Numbered from the stretch's first letter, positions 1-11,310 are shown. The stretch is DNA of 64,000 bases from Harmothoe impar (GCA_947462335.1 OX381721.1:6324001-6388000); one strand, 5' to 3'. Notes: a model not told the origin generated them from the sequence alone. Program-made: numbers and translations.

Positions 1-739
1 AAGAATCAAATTACTGCTTTAAACAGGCTGGAAAGTCCCACCTGCAGTTCTGTGTACAAAAATGTGTGTCTGAATGACACAGCTATAACGATTATTGACA
101 TTGGTGGTTTTTTTACCACCGTGTGATATAAAGCCCAGAGATGATTGGGTCCAGGAGCAGTCAATAGTTAACAACAGCGGGTGAGGCTTATGGATTTTCC
201 TGCTGGTAGCCAGATTTTTTTGCAACCCTTCGCACCCCTTTAAACTAGTACATATATACTACTTGAGAGTTTTTCACTGAAAAGGGCTGATAAGTTGTGT
301 TGCACCCATGGTTAAAAACATGGTTTCAGGTTGGTATTTAAGCAGATCCATGCTCCTTTCAGCTTATATACTACAATTGCTTATTCATTCAGCTTGAATA
401 TCACAAGGATGTGCCCAATATAGACTGCCTGCACTTCTTAGAAAAAATCAATTCTGTCTTTATGTATTTAAGGACCTTGAAGCAGAGACAGCCGAGTTTA
501 AAATGCATGCCTCTCTGAGAGCTTAAAATATAGTATCATCAGATATTACTAGATGGGGAGGTAAAGGTATACACCTGGCAGTACAAACTTAGGTACCTTT
601 GTCTTAAAACAACTAGTAATGTTGGGAACTCTGCTTACTTCTGAACATACCGCTTGTCCACCACATTGTGATATAAAGTCCTCAATTAAATAGTGGCGAT
701 AATGGGGGTAAACTGTAGTCAACCGTATACTCCTTTCAT
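1..739. other. Anonymous AT-rich sequence
   Basis: No gene, RNA or clear repeat is visible here. Open frames are short and interrupted on both strands. It lies upstream of the first family-A MITE. Confidence 0.5.
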
Positions 740-1160
740 CAGTCTATACAAAAACTTTTTCACCATGCAGGACATTTTGTACTGCAGATTTTTTTTATGC
801 AGCCCAGCTCAATTTTTGCAGGCCCGGATATTGGAGTAAAATCTTGCTATTCAAAAATGAAATATCAAGCAAGTGTTTGTACAAGCAATGATACTAAATA
901 TGGTTTCCCCTATGTGTTACAATTATATTAATCATTTTAATATTTACATTACGGAAGACCATTACAGAAAATATTCACACTTTCTGTTTTATGCTGTAGA
1001 AACCTTAATAATGATCTGATTAATGATCCGTAAAAAATGGCATGTAGCCAAGAATCTCTAGAATACAGGTAGTCAATAGAGCCTGCAGTAGAGCTTCTTC
1101 TGCCGGACTGGCAGACTTTTTGGCGGCTATAGCCGGTGTCAGGTAGGTTTTCGTATATGG
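740..1160 (+). mobile_element. Family-A MITE, copy 1
   Basis: About 420 bp bounded by inverted ends: left CAGTCTATACAAAAAC, right the reverse complement of a CAKATACGAAAACC-type end. Inside the left end is CACCATGCAGGACATTTTG; inside the right end is a GC-rich stretch with GCCGGACTGGCAGAC and GGCTATAGCCGGTGTC. No transposase frame is present, so it is non-autonomous. The same structure recurs at 10594, 23199, 34349, 40821, 44184, 49883 and 53672. No target duplication is clear, so the superfamily is not assigned. Confidence 0.75.
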
Positions 1161-2340
1161 CCTAAACTCCTGAGTTATGCAGTTTTGGCTATTTCTGGCC
1201 CTTTTCAGCTTTATAACCCTACAGAATAGCAACCTTTACATCAATCTTTTCAAATTTTTGGTATATGTGACAAAACATCCTATACTTTTAGGAATTTTCT
1301 TTTTTTTTGTGTATTGGTCCAAAGTTTTTTTATTTTCTGGCCCTCCAAAGCCCTAAAATCCCCTAAAAACATCCAAAAGGCTAAAAATGTAATGTTTTAC
1401 ATGTCTCCTATGTCTACTGAGGAAACAACAGCCCATCTGAAATATCATTTTCTGTTAGGCCTATGGTAGTCAATTAATTCATGACGCTTTCACTTGATAT
1501 GTACCGTCTTTTTTTCTCCACAGCCATTTAAGTGTGTAGTGTCAGCAAAATATTCATAAGTCCTTTCATTTTGATACCCTTATACAGTAAATAAAGAAGA
1601 CAAAAACAGTATTCCTTGTACCCCGGTTTGTGAGGTAACTATTGTGTCTTTTGCCAGAAAAAAGAAATTTCCAATACTCTAGCCTCCAGGACAAAATGTG
1701 TAGCGTGATACATATTTTTGTCCCTGAGTCACCCTCTTATATTGGTCCCGGAGTCACTCACCTTGCTGATAATAGTAAAACCCACACAGAATTGTTAATA
1801 TCCAATATATTGTAGCTATCTTTAGTGCCCCTGCTTCCTATCTACCCCCTCTAATGCTCTAAACCAGAAATCTGATGATTCTACCAATCTAACCTACATT
1901 TATACAATATCTGACCCGGGTGACTCTGGGACCCAAATAAGGTGAAATAGCAGATTTTTAGGCCAGTACTGTGCCCAGTAGGTTCAACAAGGGATCCTAT
2001 TAAACTGTCCAAATTGTCTGAACTATATGCCATCAGGACATTGTAGAGTGATTTTGACAGTTAATTGAACCATTTTGAGTGAACTAGGATAAAGTTGAGA
2101 GTATGTGGTTGAAATTTTCATATTATGATAAATCTTCAAAGTTCATCGTGCTGTATCTCAAAACATTTTGTTCGTAGGTTATCCATTCTTGGTATATCTT
2201 AAGATATATGTTGTCTCAGTTTGTAAATAAAATTATCAGTTACTGTGATGTACTTTAAGACATGATGTACATAATCACCTTATTTCGGTCCCGGAGGCAC
2301 CCGAAAAGGGACAATCGAGTTTGGGAGGCAATAAAAACTG
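1161..2340. other. Anonymous sequence with GGTCCCGGAGTCAC-like motifs
   Basis: No gene is visible. Short motifs of the type TCCCKGAGTCAC occur near 1720, 1745, 1920 and 2287. Similar GGAGTCAC phrases recur near 24200-24380 and near 39725 and 48780, which suggests an old dispersed repeat rather than a gene. Confidence 0.4.
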
Positions 2341-2360
2341 TAGCGCTAGGAATTGCATTG

Positions 2361-2455
2361 AATTGAAATTTATTTATTTATACTGTAAGGCAGGTAGGTC
2401 AGAGACCTGTATTCTCCTCTATACAGTTGATGGAATGTTTTGACTCAATAAACAT
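2361..2455 (-). mobile_element. Likely 3' end of a non-LTR retrotransposon
   Basis: Read on the minus strand, the segment ends in a TAAATAAATAAATTTCAATT tail, the kind of short-period A-rich 3' end used by CR1/L2-like LINEs. Only the 3' UTR part is present and there is no coding remnant. The assignment rests on the tail alone and is tentative. Confidence 0.4.
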
Positions 2456-2699
2456 TGGATAGCGCAGTAGGTATGAAAATGTAGGAAAATAGAATAAATG
2501 TAGAGGCATAGGTTTAGAGCCATGACTTAGTGTAATAGCAAAGGTGGTTAGTATCTATCTTTATTGTGGATAGGCAGATGGTAAAGCCTAAATGGGATGG
2601 TCTTGATTCCCAGTGTGGACTGATGGTACTGTCCAGGTTGAGTGATGGTCAGTCATTCAACAGTAGTCTATGGTAGGTTTCTGTGTCATAGTATTGCGT

Positions 2700-3060
2700 A
2701 ATTGCTGTAAGCTGATTTGTGGAACTGCCCCAAGACCAATAGTCTGGAGTCAAAAGAACACATCAGGGCTAAGCAGATGAATACATTTTGAAAAAGTATA
2801 TATATATGATGAAATTAATCTATTCTCACACACTGGAAAACAACACAGGATGTTTAACTCATATGTCTTGGGAATGAACTTTTCAATTGAATGCTGCAAA
2901 TCCCTCGTGAATTCTGACCACTGTGCTGTGCTGGGCTCACCTAGCATGAGGCTCACGAAGCCCTGCCCAATATCAATTTGTATGCGTGTGTATGGGAATC
3001 ATGTGGCTATTTCTCATCAGATGCAAAATGGAAAGAGCATAGTAAAGTGACCCCTGCAAT
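2700..3060 (+). repeat. Unit-conserved block (copy in unit 1)
   Basis: This segment matches 11090-11310 along its length in the same orientation. Shared phrases include AACTGCCCC near the start, ACACAGGATGTNNAA, GGGARTCATGTGGC and AGAGYATAGTAAASTGACCC. The spacing of about 8.3 kb between the two copies fits an old tandem-unit structure. No coding frame is conserved between them. Confidence 0.55.
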
Positions 3061-3176
3061 AAAGTAACCTGACCATGCAGTAGTTTATCTGCCTGCTGGA
3101 AAGGTATACTTGGCTTCCCTAGTGGCCATGAGTGGAGATGAGTGAGGGAGGCTGTACTGCCTCAGTCTTTTCCCTT

Positions 3177-3430
3177 CACAATGAAAAAGGAAACTTGTCT
3201 GCAGACTCCTCAAATTGACCGTCATAAAAGAAACAAGTAAAAAAATAATTCAAGGCAGCGGGTCCTCTAGCTGGAGAGACCCACTTGGCATGTGCCAGCC
3301 CAAAACCCAACATTTGCCAGCTCCAGATTATATTTGTGGGATGGTAACCTGATAGGTTTGACAACTTTTGACTCCTTTGTTTTATGACAGTCACTTGGAC
3401 GAGTCTGGAGACAAGTTTACTTTTTCAGTG
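3177..3430 (+). mobile_element. MITE with long inverted ends (family T), copy 1
   Basis: An element of about 255 bp with inverted ends of roughly 45 bp: the left contains GAAACTTGTCTGCAGACTC, the right GAGTCTGGAGACAAGTTTAC followed by TTTTTCAGTG. A better-preserved copy is at 55005-55268, starting CACTGAAAAAGTAAACTTGT. No protein is encoded. The CACTG terminus is distinctive, but the superfamily cannot be set without a clear target duplication. Confidence 0.75.
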
Positions 3431-3579
3431 CAGTCTTGTTCGGTTTGCATTTTTTAGCCTTCCTAAGGGACCCTGACATTAAAATGATTTATTCTTTCTT
3501 TTTCAAAATGTTCAAATATCAGGCATATTATACAGAATACTTCTTTGAGGCCTCTACAGCCAATGCTTGGCACTGTGTA

Positions 3580-3785
3580 GCCTAAGGTAGGGGCTAGGTA
3601 TAGTTATGTTAAACTGGACCCATCCCATCCCAGCTAGATTGGTGTGGATGGTGGTCCTGATGGAGGAAGTAGCGTGGCGGTATAGTCGGGTTATTTACCT
3701 TAGTCCCGGGGAAATTGGAAAGTTACGGACGTCCTATATGGCTGCCTCCTCAAGCCCTGCCCGAAATCCTTGATGATGGCCAAAG
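3580..3785 (+). repeat. Repeat family F, copy 1
   Basis: Diagnostic phrases are GCTAGATTGGTGTGGATGG, GTGGTCCTGATGG, GGCGGTATAGTCGGG and GGGGAAATTGGAAAGTTAC. The same string of phrases occurs at 11760-11960 in the same orientation, and at 42760-42935, 51290-51465 and 56440-56870 in the reverse orientation. No open frame and no pol III box were recognised, so the class is unknown. Confidence 0.65.
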
Positions 3786-3865
3786 ACTAAATGAGTCTTA
3801 CTTATTGGTACTTATTGATAGCTCTGGAAGCTGGCACTAGGGTGCCACTATTTCCAGCTCCAAAG

Positions 3866-4110
3866 TGATGTTTATTTATTTATCTTTAACCGTGTCCTGG
3901 GAGGGGTTCCCGTTCCCAGTTGTATTTTAGTGGGTGGTCCTTCCAGCTTCTGTCAAGTCTATTTTTGAAGGCGTTGACACTCTCTGCCATGACCACATGA
4001 TTTGCAAGACTGTTCCAAGCTGTGGCAACTCGTCTTGAGAAGCTGTTCTTTATTTTGTCCAGGGGACCTCCTTTCTTGAATGGGTTAAGTGCAGCGTGGT
4101 TTACACACAC
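3866..4110 (-). pseudogene. 5'-truncated LINE: C-terminal end of a CR1/L2-type ORF2 and 3' tail
   Basis: The minus-strand frame 4110-3886 encodes about 74 residues that match the conserved C-terminal segment of CR1/L2-like non-LTR retrotransposon ORF2 proteins. The recognisable core is FSRRVATAWNSLANHVV, followed by SVNAFKNRLDRSWK. In intact elements this lies after the reverse transcriptase domain. Here the endonuclease and reverse transcriptase domains are missing, so this is a dead, 5'-truncated insertion. The stop codon at 3888-3886 is followed within a few bases by a TAAATAAATAAAC-type 3' tail at 3884-3870, as expected for this group. It is the only segment in the window with a convincing protein-family signature. 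Superfamily level is fairly secure; the exact clade is not. Confidence 0.8.
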
Positions 4111-4329
4111 TTATTACATTGAGGTATACTTAATTCCTACCGGCTCGTCTTACAAAATGACATCTATTCAGCTGTACATGCACGGCAGATGCTGCTCAGG
4201 TAATGCATCATTGGTCATCAGGGCTAGTCAGGTGGGGGACTAGTGTAACAGAGCAGGGCGGTCCTCTTAAAGGCCCAGCACCCCTATATATAGGGCTGAG
4301 TACCTGTCCCGACTCCACTCCGACTGCCG

Positions 4330-4690
4330 CTGGAGCGGTACCGAGACCTGTGGGTTTAAAGAGGCAGCCTGTGCATTCAGGCCGCCCTCATACACTTTAT
4401 GTCAGGCTGGGAGCCTGGTGTAGCAGGGGGGGGGGCATCAGGCTTTCAAACCTTCACTAAGCAGATACTCTTCTAAGTGTCTGTCATATTAAACAAAATA
4501 CTGATTTAAACTGATAGCAATACAAAAATGCAATGGACCAAGCACATAATGCATCTACAACTTGGTAGGTGATAATATTCATCTACATACTCACTAAGTG
4601 TATAAATTTCGCAAATATCATATATACAAATCGCAAATATGATTACATGAAAGCTATGGTATAACCAGCCTGGGTGGGATGCTTAGTCTG
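4330..4690 (+). repeat. Repeat family U, copy 1
   Basis: The segment matches 54600-55004 in reverse orientation. Shared parts are the phrases around GCAATGGACCAAGCACATAATGC, CAAATATSATWT and ACCAGCCTGGGTG, and the AGGCAGCCTGTGCATTC end. Family T and family U lie next to each other at both places, so they may have moved or been duplicated together. Confidence 0.55.
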
Positions 4691-4747
4691 TATCCTAAAT
4701 CCAGGCAGTCTTCCACCTGCTAGTGGCTACTTGACCCTGTCACTATG

Positions 4748-5196
4748 CAGGTCCGGGAAATGAAGGGAAACCCTCCCCAGAGCCGTTATTTACACCAGTG
4801 TTAATTTTCACAACGCAGGTAGGTGTGAAAACACTGCAGGGCTCACTGCCTACTGGTTAAAGTGGAGGAGCACAGAGGGAAAGTCTATAGAAAAAGCTCA
4901 TTTATATGTGATTTCATGGCAATCCCATGTATGATTCACTATTCCCCATGTATGATTCAAGAGCATATACTAATCTATCTTATGGGATAGCAACATTTAA
5001 CAGCAAATTGATAGAAAATTCAGCAAATGAGTTATAAGAAAACCGTTGCTAATTTTAGCCCTGGAGTGTTTATGCTGCAAGCAAAACCGTTGCTTATTCA
5101 AGCCCTGCAGTGTTTTCACACCTACTTGCGTTGTGAAAATTAACACTGGTGTAAATAATGGCTCTGGGGAGGGTTTCCCTTCATTTCCCGGACCTG
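4748..5196. mobile_element. 449-bp inverted-repeat element with CTATG target duplication
   Basis: The ends are inverted repeats of about 95-100 bp. The left begins CAGGTCCGGGAAATGAAGGG and the right ends with its reverse complement. Both sides are flanked by CTATG (4743-4747 and 5197-5201), a probable 5-bp target duplication. Further in, CACTGGTGTAAATAA and its complement continue the arms. No protein is encoded. The superfamily is not assigned. Confidence 0.8.
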
Positions 5197-5299
5197 CTAT
5201 GTGAGACTACAGACAGCTTCATTTGGGTCAGTGGTGTGTCAGCTGGTCCAGGTGGAGGTTATAGTTATCTATATATTCAGCATGATATATAAGTTCAGA

Positions 5300-5400
5300 T
5301 TACCAGTGCTCATCCCGACCCTAATGTGCCCATTTCCAAGGAGCTTGATCAACGCCAATGGAATATTTATAACTGCTCCCATTTTAGAGTCATACATTCC
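5300..5400 (-). repeat. Block Q fragment
   Basis: Contains CCCTAATGTGCCCATTTCC, then ATGGAATATTTATAACTGCTCCC and TTTTAGAGTCATACATT. This resembles 53310-53440 and 15135-15240, and in reverse the segments at 17740-17880 and 26890-27010. The block is shared by many units in both orientations and has no coding content. Confidence 0.5.
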
Positions 5401-5689
5401 CAGCTAACAAAAAAAAATTATTTTACGTCAAAATATCTTTTTAAAACTTTATATAACGTTAACGTTATGCCATAGTAAGGAGCCTTAGATAAACATTATA
5501 TAAAGTTATACAATGTTGTATTTTGTTTTTGTTTACTGGGTTGGCCAGATGAGTAGATTATGTGTTGATTAGTGCCAATGAAGACTTACCTTATGAAATC
5601 CACTATTGGTGGTCAAAAAAGGGCAAACACCTCTGAGGATAGCCTCTTACCACAGAGTACCCTAGTAATGAAGCTGCTTAGCTGAAGGT

Positions 5690-5905
5690 GTTAGAGGTCT
5701 TTATTCTTTTGTTGAACCTTTGGTCTCCCCTGTCAACCAGGCCTACAAAAAACGACGGCCGGAGCATTTGGGTTGCTGCAGATATAAAAACTACAATCCC
5801 AGACAAGGAAGTCCTCCTTGTAAACAACCCCTACCTACGCCAAGGTTACCCCCTACCACCTCACGGATATAACAAGGGGCTGTGTGACGCATACCTAAAG
5901 AGGTT
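5690..5905 (-). repeat. Block R, reverse copy
   Basis: Contains CCCAGACAAGGAAGTCCTCC, TTGTAAACAAC and a CCAAGGTTACC phrase. In reverse complement these match 32700-32760 (TTGTTTACAAAAGAGGCTTC, CCTTGTCTGGGA) and, more weakly, 43900-43960 and 52430-52480. Another reverse copy is at 15640-15860. It reads as an old repeat or a unit-conserved block. The short open frame here is not conserved in the other copies. Confidence 0.55.
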
Positions 5906-6118
5906 CTAGTAGTGTAGACTAGGGCCAGACATGGGCGTATGGGGATCAGCAACGCAGCCAAAACAAACGTGATTTTGAACCAAAAATAAGATAATATAAT
6001 TGACTTACAAAGCCTGGAGGGAATCTAAAGTGTTTATTTTAAGTACAGTTCACCATGTCTATCATTCTTCCCCACTTACACACAATCATTTGGTATAATC
6101 CCTAGTATTCTCCCTCAT

Positions 6119-6868
6119 AGCTGTCCTTTAAGGACTTTCAGCACCCAAATTGCACTAAAACAGTTTGGAGGGTATACTTCCAAGGAAATGTGTTAAACCT
6201 GTACATATTATACACCAATTGAGCCATCTATAATAGCTTTATCAAATTCCTTCGATTATTTCTCATTTTAGTACCCATGGAATGTGGATGGAACAAAAAC
6301 GTTCCATTTTCAGCCTCTTTTTTTCCAACAGCATTATGGGATGGAAGTTGGACAAAATTCTTGAATATATCAATTGAAAACTAAAATTCATGTCTATACC
6401 TGGGGCCTTTTTTCTCTTTTCCTAATATTCCAATTATTAAGGCCTACAGAGCCCTTCAAAGTTGCATAGTTAGCTAAAGAGTGGGTGATAATAGGGGTAA
6501 ATAGCCATTTTTACCATTTTTCAGTAACTATGCGACTTTGAAGAGCTCTGTAGGTCTTAATAATTGGAATATCAAGAAAAAAAACTAAAAAAACAGATAT
6601 TGACATCAATATCAGTTTAAAATAGTTAAACCTAAAAATTATCTCCATTTTCCATCCCATAATGATGCTGAAATACAAAGAAGATAAAAAGGAATGTTTT
6701 TGTTCCATTCGCATTCCAAAAATTCCGAATAATGGAAGGAATTTGATAAAAGTATTATAGATGGTTCAAATGATGTATAATATGTACAGGTGTAACACAT
6801 GTACCTGGAATTATACCCTCAAAACCGTTTTAGTGCAATATGGGTGCTGACAGTCCTTGAAGTCCTTC
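6119..6868. mobile_element. 750-bp foldback element, arms of about 330 bp
   Basis: Nearly the whole segment is one long imperfect inverted repeat. The left arm starts AAGGACTTTCAGCACCC and the right arm ends GGGTGCTGACAGTCCTT. Matching pairs along the arms include TTGCACTAAAACNGTTT, ATTCCNATTATTAAGGCCTAC and CATNATGGGATGGAA. The central loop is only about 70 bp. A transcript would fold into a hairpin of several hundred bases. No protein is encoded. Confidence 0.85.
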
Positions 6869-7180
6869 AAAGCTCTCATATACTGGACTGGGCTCTATCG
6901 GGGCCCCAGGGGCGAAGCTTTTACAGTTCTTTTTAAAATTATATTTGATTGTAACTAAAAGATAAACATGTATAGCTATTTTCAATAAAACAAAAATGTC
7001 ATTTCAACTTTACATTTCACGTGATACAAATGTTGTTAACTTATCTTTAATTAGTATAATGATGTTGATGAGGCATAGAGATGTGTACATAGAACCTCTT
7101 GGCAAGGTAATGCTACCACATAGCTACATTGTGAGGTAACTCTTAATCTAGAACTCATTTTACAAGGTTTCAATTGTTAT
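6869..7180. other. Anonymous sequence upstream of cassette 1
   Basis: No gene or repeat is recognised. The segment becomes T-rich toward 7180, where it runs into the branch-point and polypyrimidine region of cassette 1. Confidence 0.4.
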
Positions 7181-7247
7181 CTAATCCTTGTTATTTTGTT
7201 TTGCAGGTGAGTACAATAGTGGAGTGCAGTCAGCCTCACAGGTAAAA
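7181..7247 (+). other. Splice cassette 1: recursive-splice-like site with 35-nt RS-exon
   Basis: In order: a branch-point-like CTAATC at 7181-7186, a T-rich tract ending TTGCAG at 7206, then GTGAGT starting at 7207, and a second donor CACAG/GTAAAA with its GT at 7242. The putative exon is 7207-7241 (35 nt). An acceptor AG fused to a consensus donor is the known form of recursive splice sites in long introns of flies and vertebrates. A donor just downstream makes it an RS-exon. One frame is open (starting E-Y-N-S), one begins with TGA. Four relatives lie at 16246, 23050, 34825 and 45490. Splicing itself is inferred. Confidence 0.6.
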
Positions 7248-7639
7248 GGATACTTCAAATATATCAATGCTATGGTAAACTTTCCCTTCCACCAACCCCT
7301 ATAGTAATTTCCCATTCGACAATATTAAACAGTTTGTTTCAGGTCGCACTCACCCCTCCGCAATGAAAGCAGGGGTGACCCTACGTCTTTTTATGCAATT
7401 CTGAAGAGATTTTCATATTTTTTTGATGTTCATTTTAAGGGTCTTTGGAGAGGCAGCCTAGTCCTTTCATGTTTAAAAAATTAAGTTTAAAAAAGAAACC
7501 CGACCTACTCACCCTACATTTTTCCCATATTACCAGAAACATACTTTTTCCTTGCCCTTTCACCAATTCCATTGTAATACGTGTCAGAATCACTTCAGTT
7601 GGGAGTAAAGAGACTATTGAGACCCATACGATTGTCCCT

Positions 7640-7765
7640 AGGGACAATTAAGTTGATCGATATCGATTAGCCCCTTCACCCATTCCACTGGTTGATTTGT
7701 GAAGCCCCCTGGAGGCCATGGAATGGAATGGAAAATGTCAAACCTAATGAGAAATCTTGAAAAAA
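7640..7765 (+). repeat. Block S, copy 1
   Basis: Contains GATTAGCCCCTTCACCC, TTTGTGAAGCC and GTCAAACCTAATGAG, in the same order as 23755-23880, 35545-35660 and 46070-46175. It lies 0.4 kb after cassette 1; in the other units the gap is 0.6-0.7 kb. This collinearity is the main evidence that cassettes and surroundings were duplicated together. Confidence 0.6.
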
Positions 7766-8007
7766 ACAAAAATGGATATTTTAACCAACGAGGTCAATTA
7801 TCTTTCAGTTGGAAATGATGCCAAATATGGTGTGTCCGAACCTGTCTCCATTTAATTTTGAAAGTTTTGGATTCAAAGGAATTTTACCCATAGTGTAAAG
7901 TAAAGTTTATTCTGCACAGCCAATTTAATTCCCTGAGAGGACACTTGCTCAACTGCTAGAAAGCTTTATTTAGCTTTCTTAGTGACTGTCGTGATGTCCA
8001 ATGTGAT

Positions 8008-8100
8008 CCCAGTGGGCACAAAATTCAGTTCAATGTTGAAACAATGTTGAATCGACTTTGAATCAACATTTACAAACCTTGATCAAAATTGATTCAATAC
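8008..8100 (+). mobile_element. Short MITE with GTGGGCACA end, one-ended copy
   Basis: Begins CCCAGTGGGCACAAAATTC and continues with repeated TGTTGAATC/TTGAATCAAC phrases. This matches the complete element at 14996-15103. The right terminus is not recognisable, so the copy is truncated or decayed. Confidence 0.65.
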
Positions 8101-8499
8101 AGACCTCCTTAGGCCCTCTAAGGTTACCATGGACACCAAAAGGACTATCAGAGTCCAAAGTGAAAATGACATGATTGCCTGGAGGGCAAATGCTTGACTC
8201 ACAGTGAGAATGTTACTTAGTATCTCATGTGAATGGTGCACAGCAACAACTGTATCCACATACCTTATCAGCAGCGCCCTGCCTTTGTTTATGTTAAAGG
8301 AACTGAATGGATCAAACTCTTTCTCTGAGTGGCTTAAGTTTGCAGTAAAGGCATCCTTCCCCTGACATGAACTTAGTATAGACTCTTATAACATTACATA
8401 AATAACCAGACTTTGGCGTCAAATAACAATAAATGTCCATATACTGACAGAAAGATTTGCAGCAAAGGTGATGCCATCGCTCAGTACTGAAGTGCCTGC

Positions 8500-8690
8500 C
8501 TAGTCCAGGCCCATGCCCAGGGCTACTTAACAAGCTCAATGTGATGGCCAGAAGGAAATATCTGTCTCGAGCTCTTTTTAAATGGAGGTAAAAACAGCCA
8601 CCTTCTGGCTGACAAGTAGCCAAGCAGACAGAGGATATCCGGCCCCTCAAGCCACATACACGTCTGGGGTCCTGGAGGGTAGAAAAAGAG
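8500..8690 (+). repeat. Block V, copy 1
   Basis: Core phrases are GTGATGGCCAGAAGGAA, TGGAGGTAAAAAC, CAAGTAGCCAA, GATATCCGGCCCCT and GGGGTCCTGG. The same series occurs at 16890-17020, 25255-25410, 36850-36990, 47385-47520 and 63060-63200. Block V follows each of the five cassettes by about 0.6-2.2 kb. It has no conserved open frame. Confidence 0.65.
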
Positions 8691-9535
8691 CAGAGGGAGG
8701 GTCAGTAGGCCTCAAGTAGGGAGAGGGAGGTGGGGTGTTGGGGACGAGACAAGGCCAAGTTGACTCACGAGAAGTAGGCTGGGTATACTGTTATGAGAAA
8801 CATCACAACATAAACAAAATACCTCTTGTATTGATATGACCATTGTTAGCTACATTAAATTACACAAAAAGAATTACACAAGTAAGATTTTGTTTGGAAG
8901 ATGAGAGTACTAAAGATCTTTAACCAGAGCTTTATTGCTAAGTCAGAGGTTATCGACACGGGTTATAGGTTATGACTGAATGATTGACGCTCTCAAATTG
9001 AGAATCTTTGTTGAATTATTCATATAAATATGCAAATAATGGACGAAATAAATGTAAGTATTTACAAATGTTATAAAGTTTAGCTCCCAGTGAGATACAC
9101 TGTTTACAATTGACCAAAATAAAAAGGAAAAAAGGATTATTCTAACAATTTATATCATCCAATCAAATCACATATGCAATAGAAAAGCTTTCTTAAGGAG
9201 TGTTCTAAGCTTTCAAAAGTGGTAACTATAGAAGTGAAAAGGACTTGTTCATGCTCTGCAGGTTGGAACCAGGTTGAAATCACTGAACAATATAGGGAAA
9301 AGCATCCACTGCATCTATGAACTGGTGTAACCCTCGAAGGACATACTACCCTATAAAGCAAAATTTGTTTCAACTTGTAGGGTTGGGCTGATCTTTCAAT
9401 GCTACAAAAGTGATTTACCTAAAAGAGCTGCATTCATGTATCATTCCTTTTCATGAAGCACTTTAAACCGATGTAGAGTTTTCTAAAGTGCTAGAGCCTA
9501 AGGTTGTACAAAGGTCATAATAGAAATGTGCCAAC
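8691..9535. other. Anonymous sequence
   Basis: No gene is visible. The phrase near 8815-8870 (ATACCTCTTGTATTGATATG then CATTGTTAGCTACATTAA) is echoed near 25528 and, more weakly, near 17340, consistent with old unit homology. Confidence 0.4.
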
Positions 9536-9539
9536 CCTA

Positions 9540-9830
9540 CATCCAGCCACTGCATGGGCCCCAAGATAAACATAAACCCCAAATGGACTGACAAATTCCT
9601 CTAAATAGGCACCAATATAAAGCCCTAAAAATAGCATTGAGGGAGTGGGCATTTGTCTGACAGGCTTTCTCTAGTCCCTGCCCCTGCATTGCTTTGCTGA
9701 CCTTTAAGAACATAGCCAAGCTTTGATGACAGCTTAAGTGTGAATGGTGGGACTGTTCCTGGCTGAATGGCTGGAGAGGTGACGGGGCACTTTAAGCCAG
9801 CAAGAGCCATATAGTGCTTTCAAAGGGCTA
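9540..9830 (-). repeat. Block W, reverse copy
   Basis: In reverse complement this matches 21660-21860 and 30880-31080: AGCTGTCATCAAAGCTTGG versus AGCTGTCATTAGAGCTTG, CTTAAAGGTCAGCAAAGC, and GCAGGGGCAGGGACTAG. No coding frame is shared. W appears three times in the window, here inverted. Confidence 0.6.
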
Positions 9831-10593
9831 ATGCAAATGAGTCTCAAAGAACCCTCCCAGAGAAAAAAGACAAGCAATTTTTTTTACACAGGCAGATCCA
9901 AATCCTACAGCTCTCTACACACTCAAAGGGCCAAAATATTTCATGAAGATTTTCGAAGATGATCTGATTAAATATTCCTATAAAACTAAAAAAAAGTGGT
10001 TCATACTGATATGTTCACAATAGTATTATGCCTTTAAAAGCTGCAAAGTGTTTTATAGAACTTTGCTCTTTGTCATTGAGTCCTATGAATAAACGCATTA
10101 TGACTACGTGTTCGATAACGTATCATCCCCATACGGTTGGGTTTTCAAGCAAAAGTGAGTTAGCTGATAAGGCTGCAAAATGCATCATGTAGCCAAAGAG
10201 AAGAATACATTAAGGTAAAGAACTATGGTTGCCTTTATGATAAGTCAACCTCCTCCATCTGCCCTAGGCCTTCACTTCAGCCTTAGCAGCCAAGGTAGCC
10301 AATATCACATCACTCTTCCAGCACAGGCTTGGCAAACCTGAACAGAGTACCTATCTGCACATATCGATTCCTTCAGACCATTATCCCTCAAACGCTAATG
10401 ATGACATCTGCCCCATAATACAAAAGTGACATACACAGGTCTGTCTTGCAGTATAACCCTTCAGCAATGTATTTTTGCAAAGTCTATATATTTTTTTCCC
10501 GAAGCTGAAAATTACACCCATGAGTCCAGGTATGGTAGAAATACCGCAGCACTTGCTCTGTTATGACCCAACAGTAAGGGACACTATCAATGG
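9831..10593. other. Anonymous sequence
   Basis: Nothing recognisable beyond short interrupted open frames. Confidence 0.4.
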
Positions 10594-10989
10594 AAGTCTA
10601 TATGGAAAGCTTTTCACCATGAAGGACATTTGGTCTTGCAGATTTTTTTTCTTAGTAGGCCTGGCTCAATCTTACTAATTAAAAATTAATTATAAAGCAT
10701 TTGTTTGTACTGACACTGATGATGAAGAGGGTTCTCCTATATGTTACAATTATACTAGCCATTTTAACATGTAGATTACTACAGAACATTACAGAAAATA
10801 TTCATGCATTCTATTTTTTGCGGTAGGAACCATGATAATGGTTCAATTAACAAGCCTTAAAAAATGGCATATATGCAAGAATCTCTAGAAAACACCCAGC
10901 CATTCGGGCCTGCAGTAGCCATTTCTCTGCCGGACCAGCAGACTTTTTGGCCGCTATAGCCGGTGTCCGGCAGGTTTTTGTATAGATTG
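10594..10989 (+). mobile_element. Family-A MITE, copy 2
   Basis: Same internal order as the first copy: a degraded AGTCTATATGG end, CACCATGAAGGACATTTGG, GCCGGACCAGCAGAC, GCTATAGCCGGTGTCCGG and a GTTTTTGTATAGATT end. It is non-autonomous. Confidence 0.75.
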
Positions 10990-11089
10990 AACTTGCATGG
11001 TTTGGAAATCAAACCCTGGAGATTGTAAACGTTTTTAGTGACTATGGGATAGCACCCAAGTACCTCTACTCCATTTTCACTCTTCCGGC

Positions 11090-11310
11090 TAACTGATGTA
11101 TGAAACTGCCCCTAGAAACGAATAGGATTTTTTTTTATATCTCTCGCAGCCAAGACCATTCTGATGCATTAGAAAACAGTACAGGATGTCCAAATCTCAT
11201 GTCTCCAATCTATTTTAAAGCTTGTAAGCCTGTATGTGGGAGTCATGTGGCCATTTTACATCAGATACAAAGTGGACAGAGTATAGTAAACTGACCCTTG
11301 CTATAAAGCA
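11090..11310 (+). repeat. Unit-conserved block (copy in unit 2)
   Basis: Collinear with 2700-3060, including ACAGGATGTCCAAA, GGGAGTCATGTGGCC and GTATAGTAAACTGACCC. In both units it lies a short distance after a forward family-A MITE, although that gap is 1.5 kb in unit 1 and 0.1 kb here. Confidence 0.55.
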
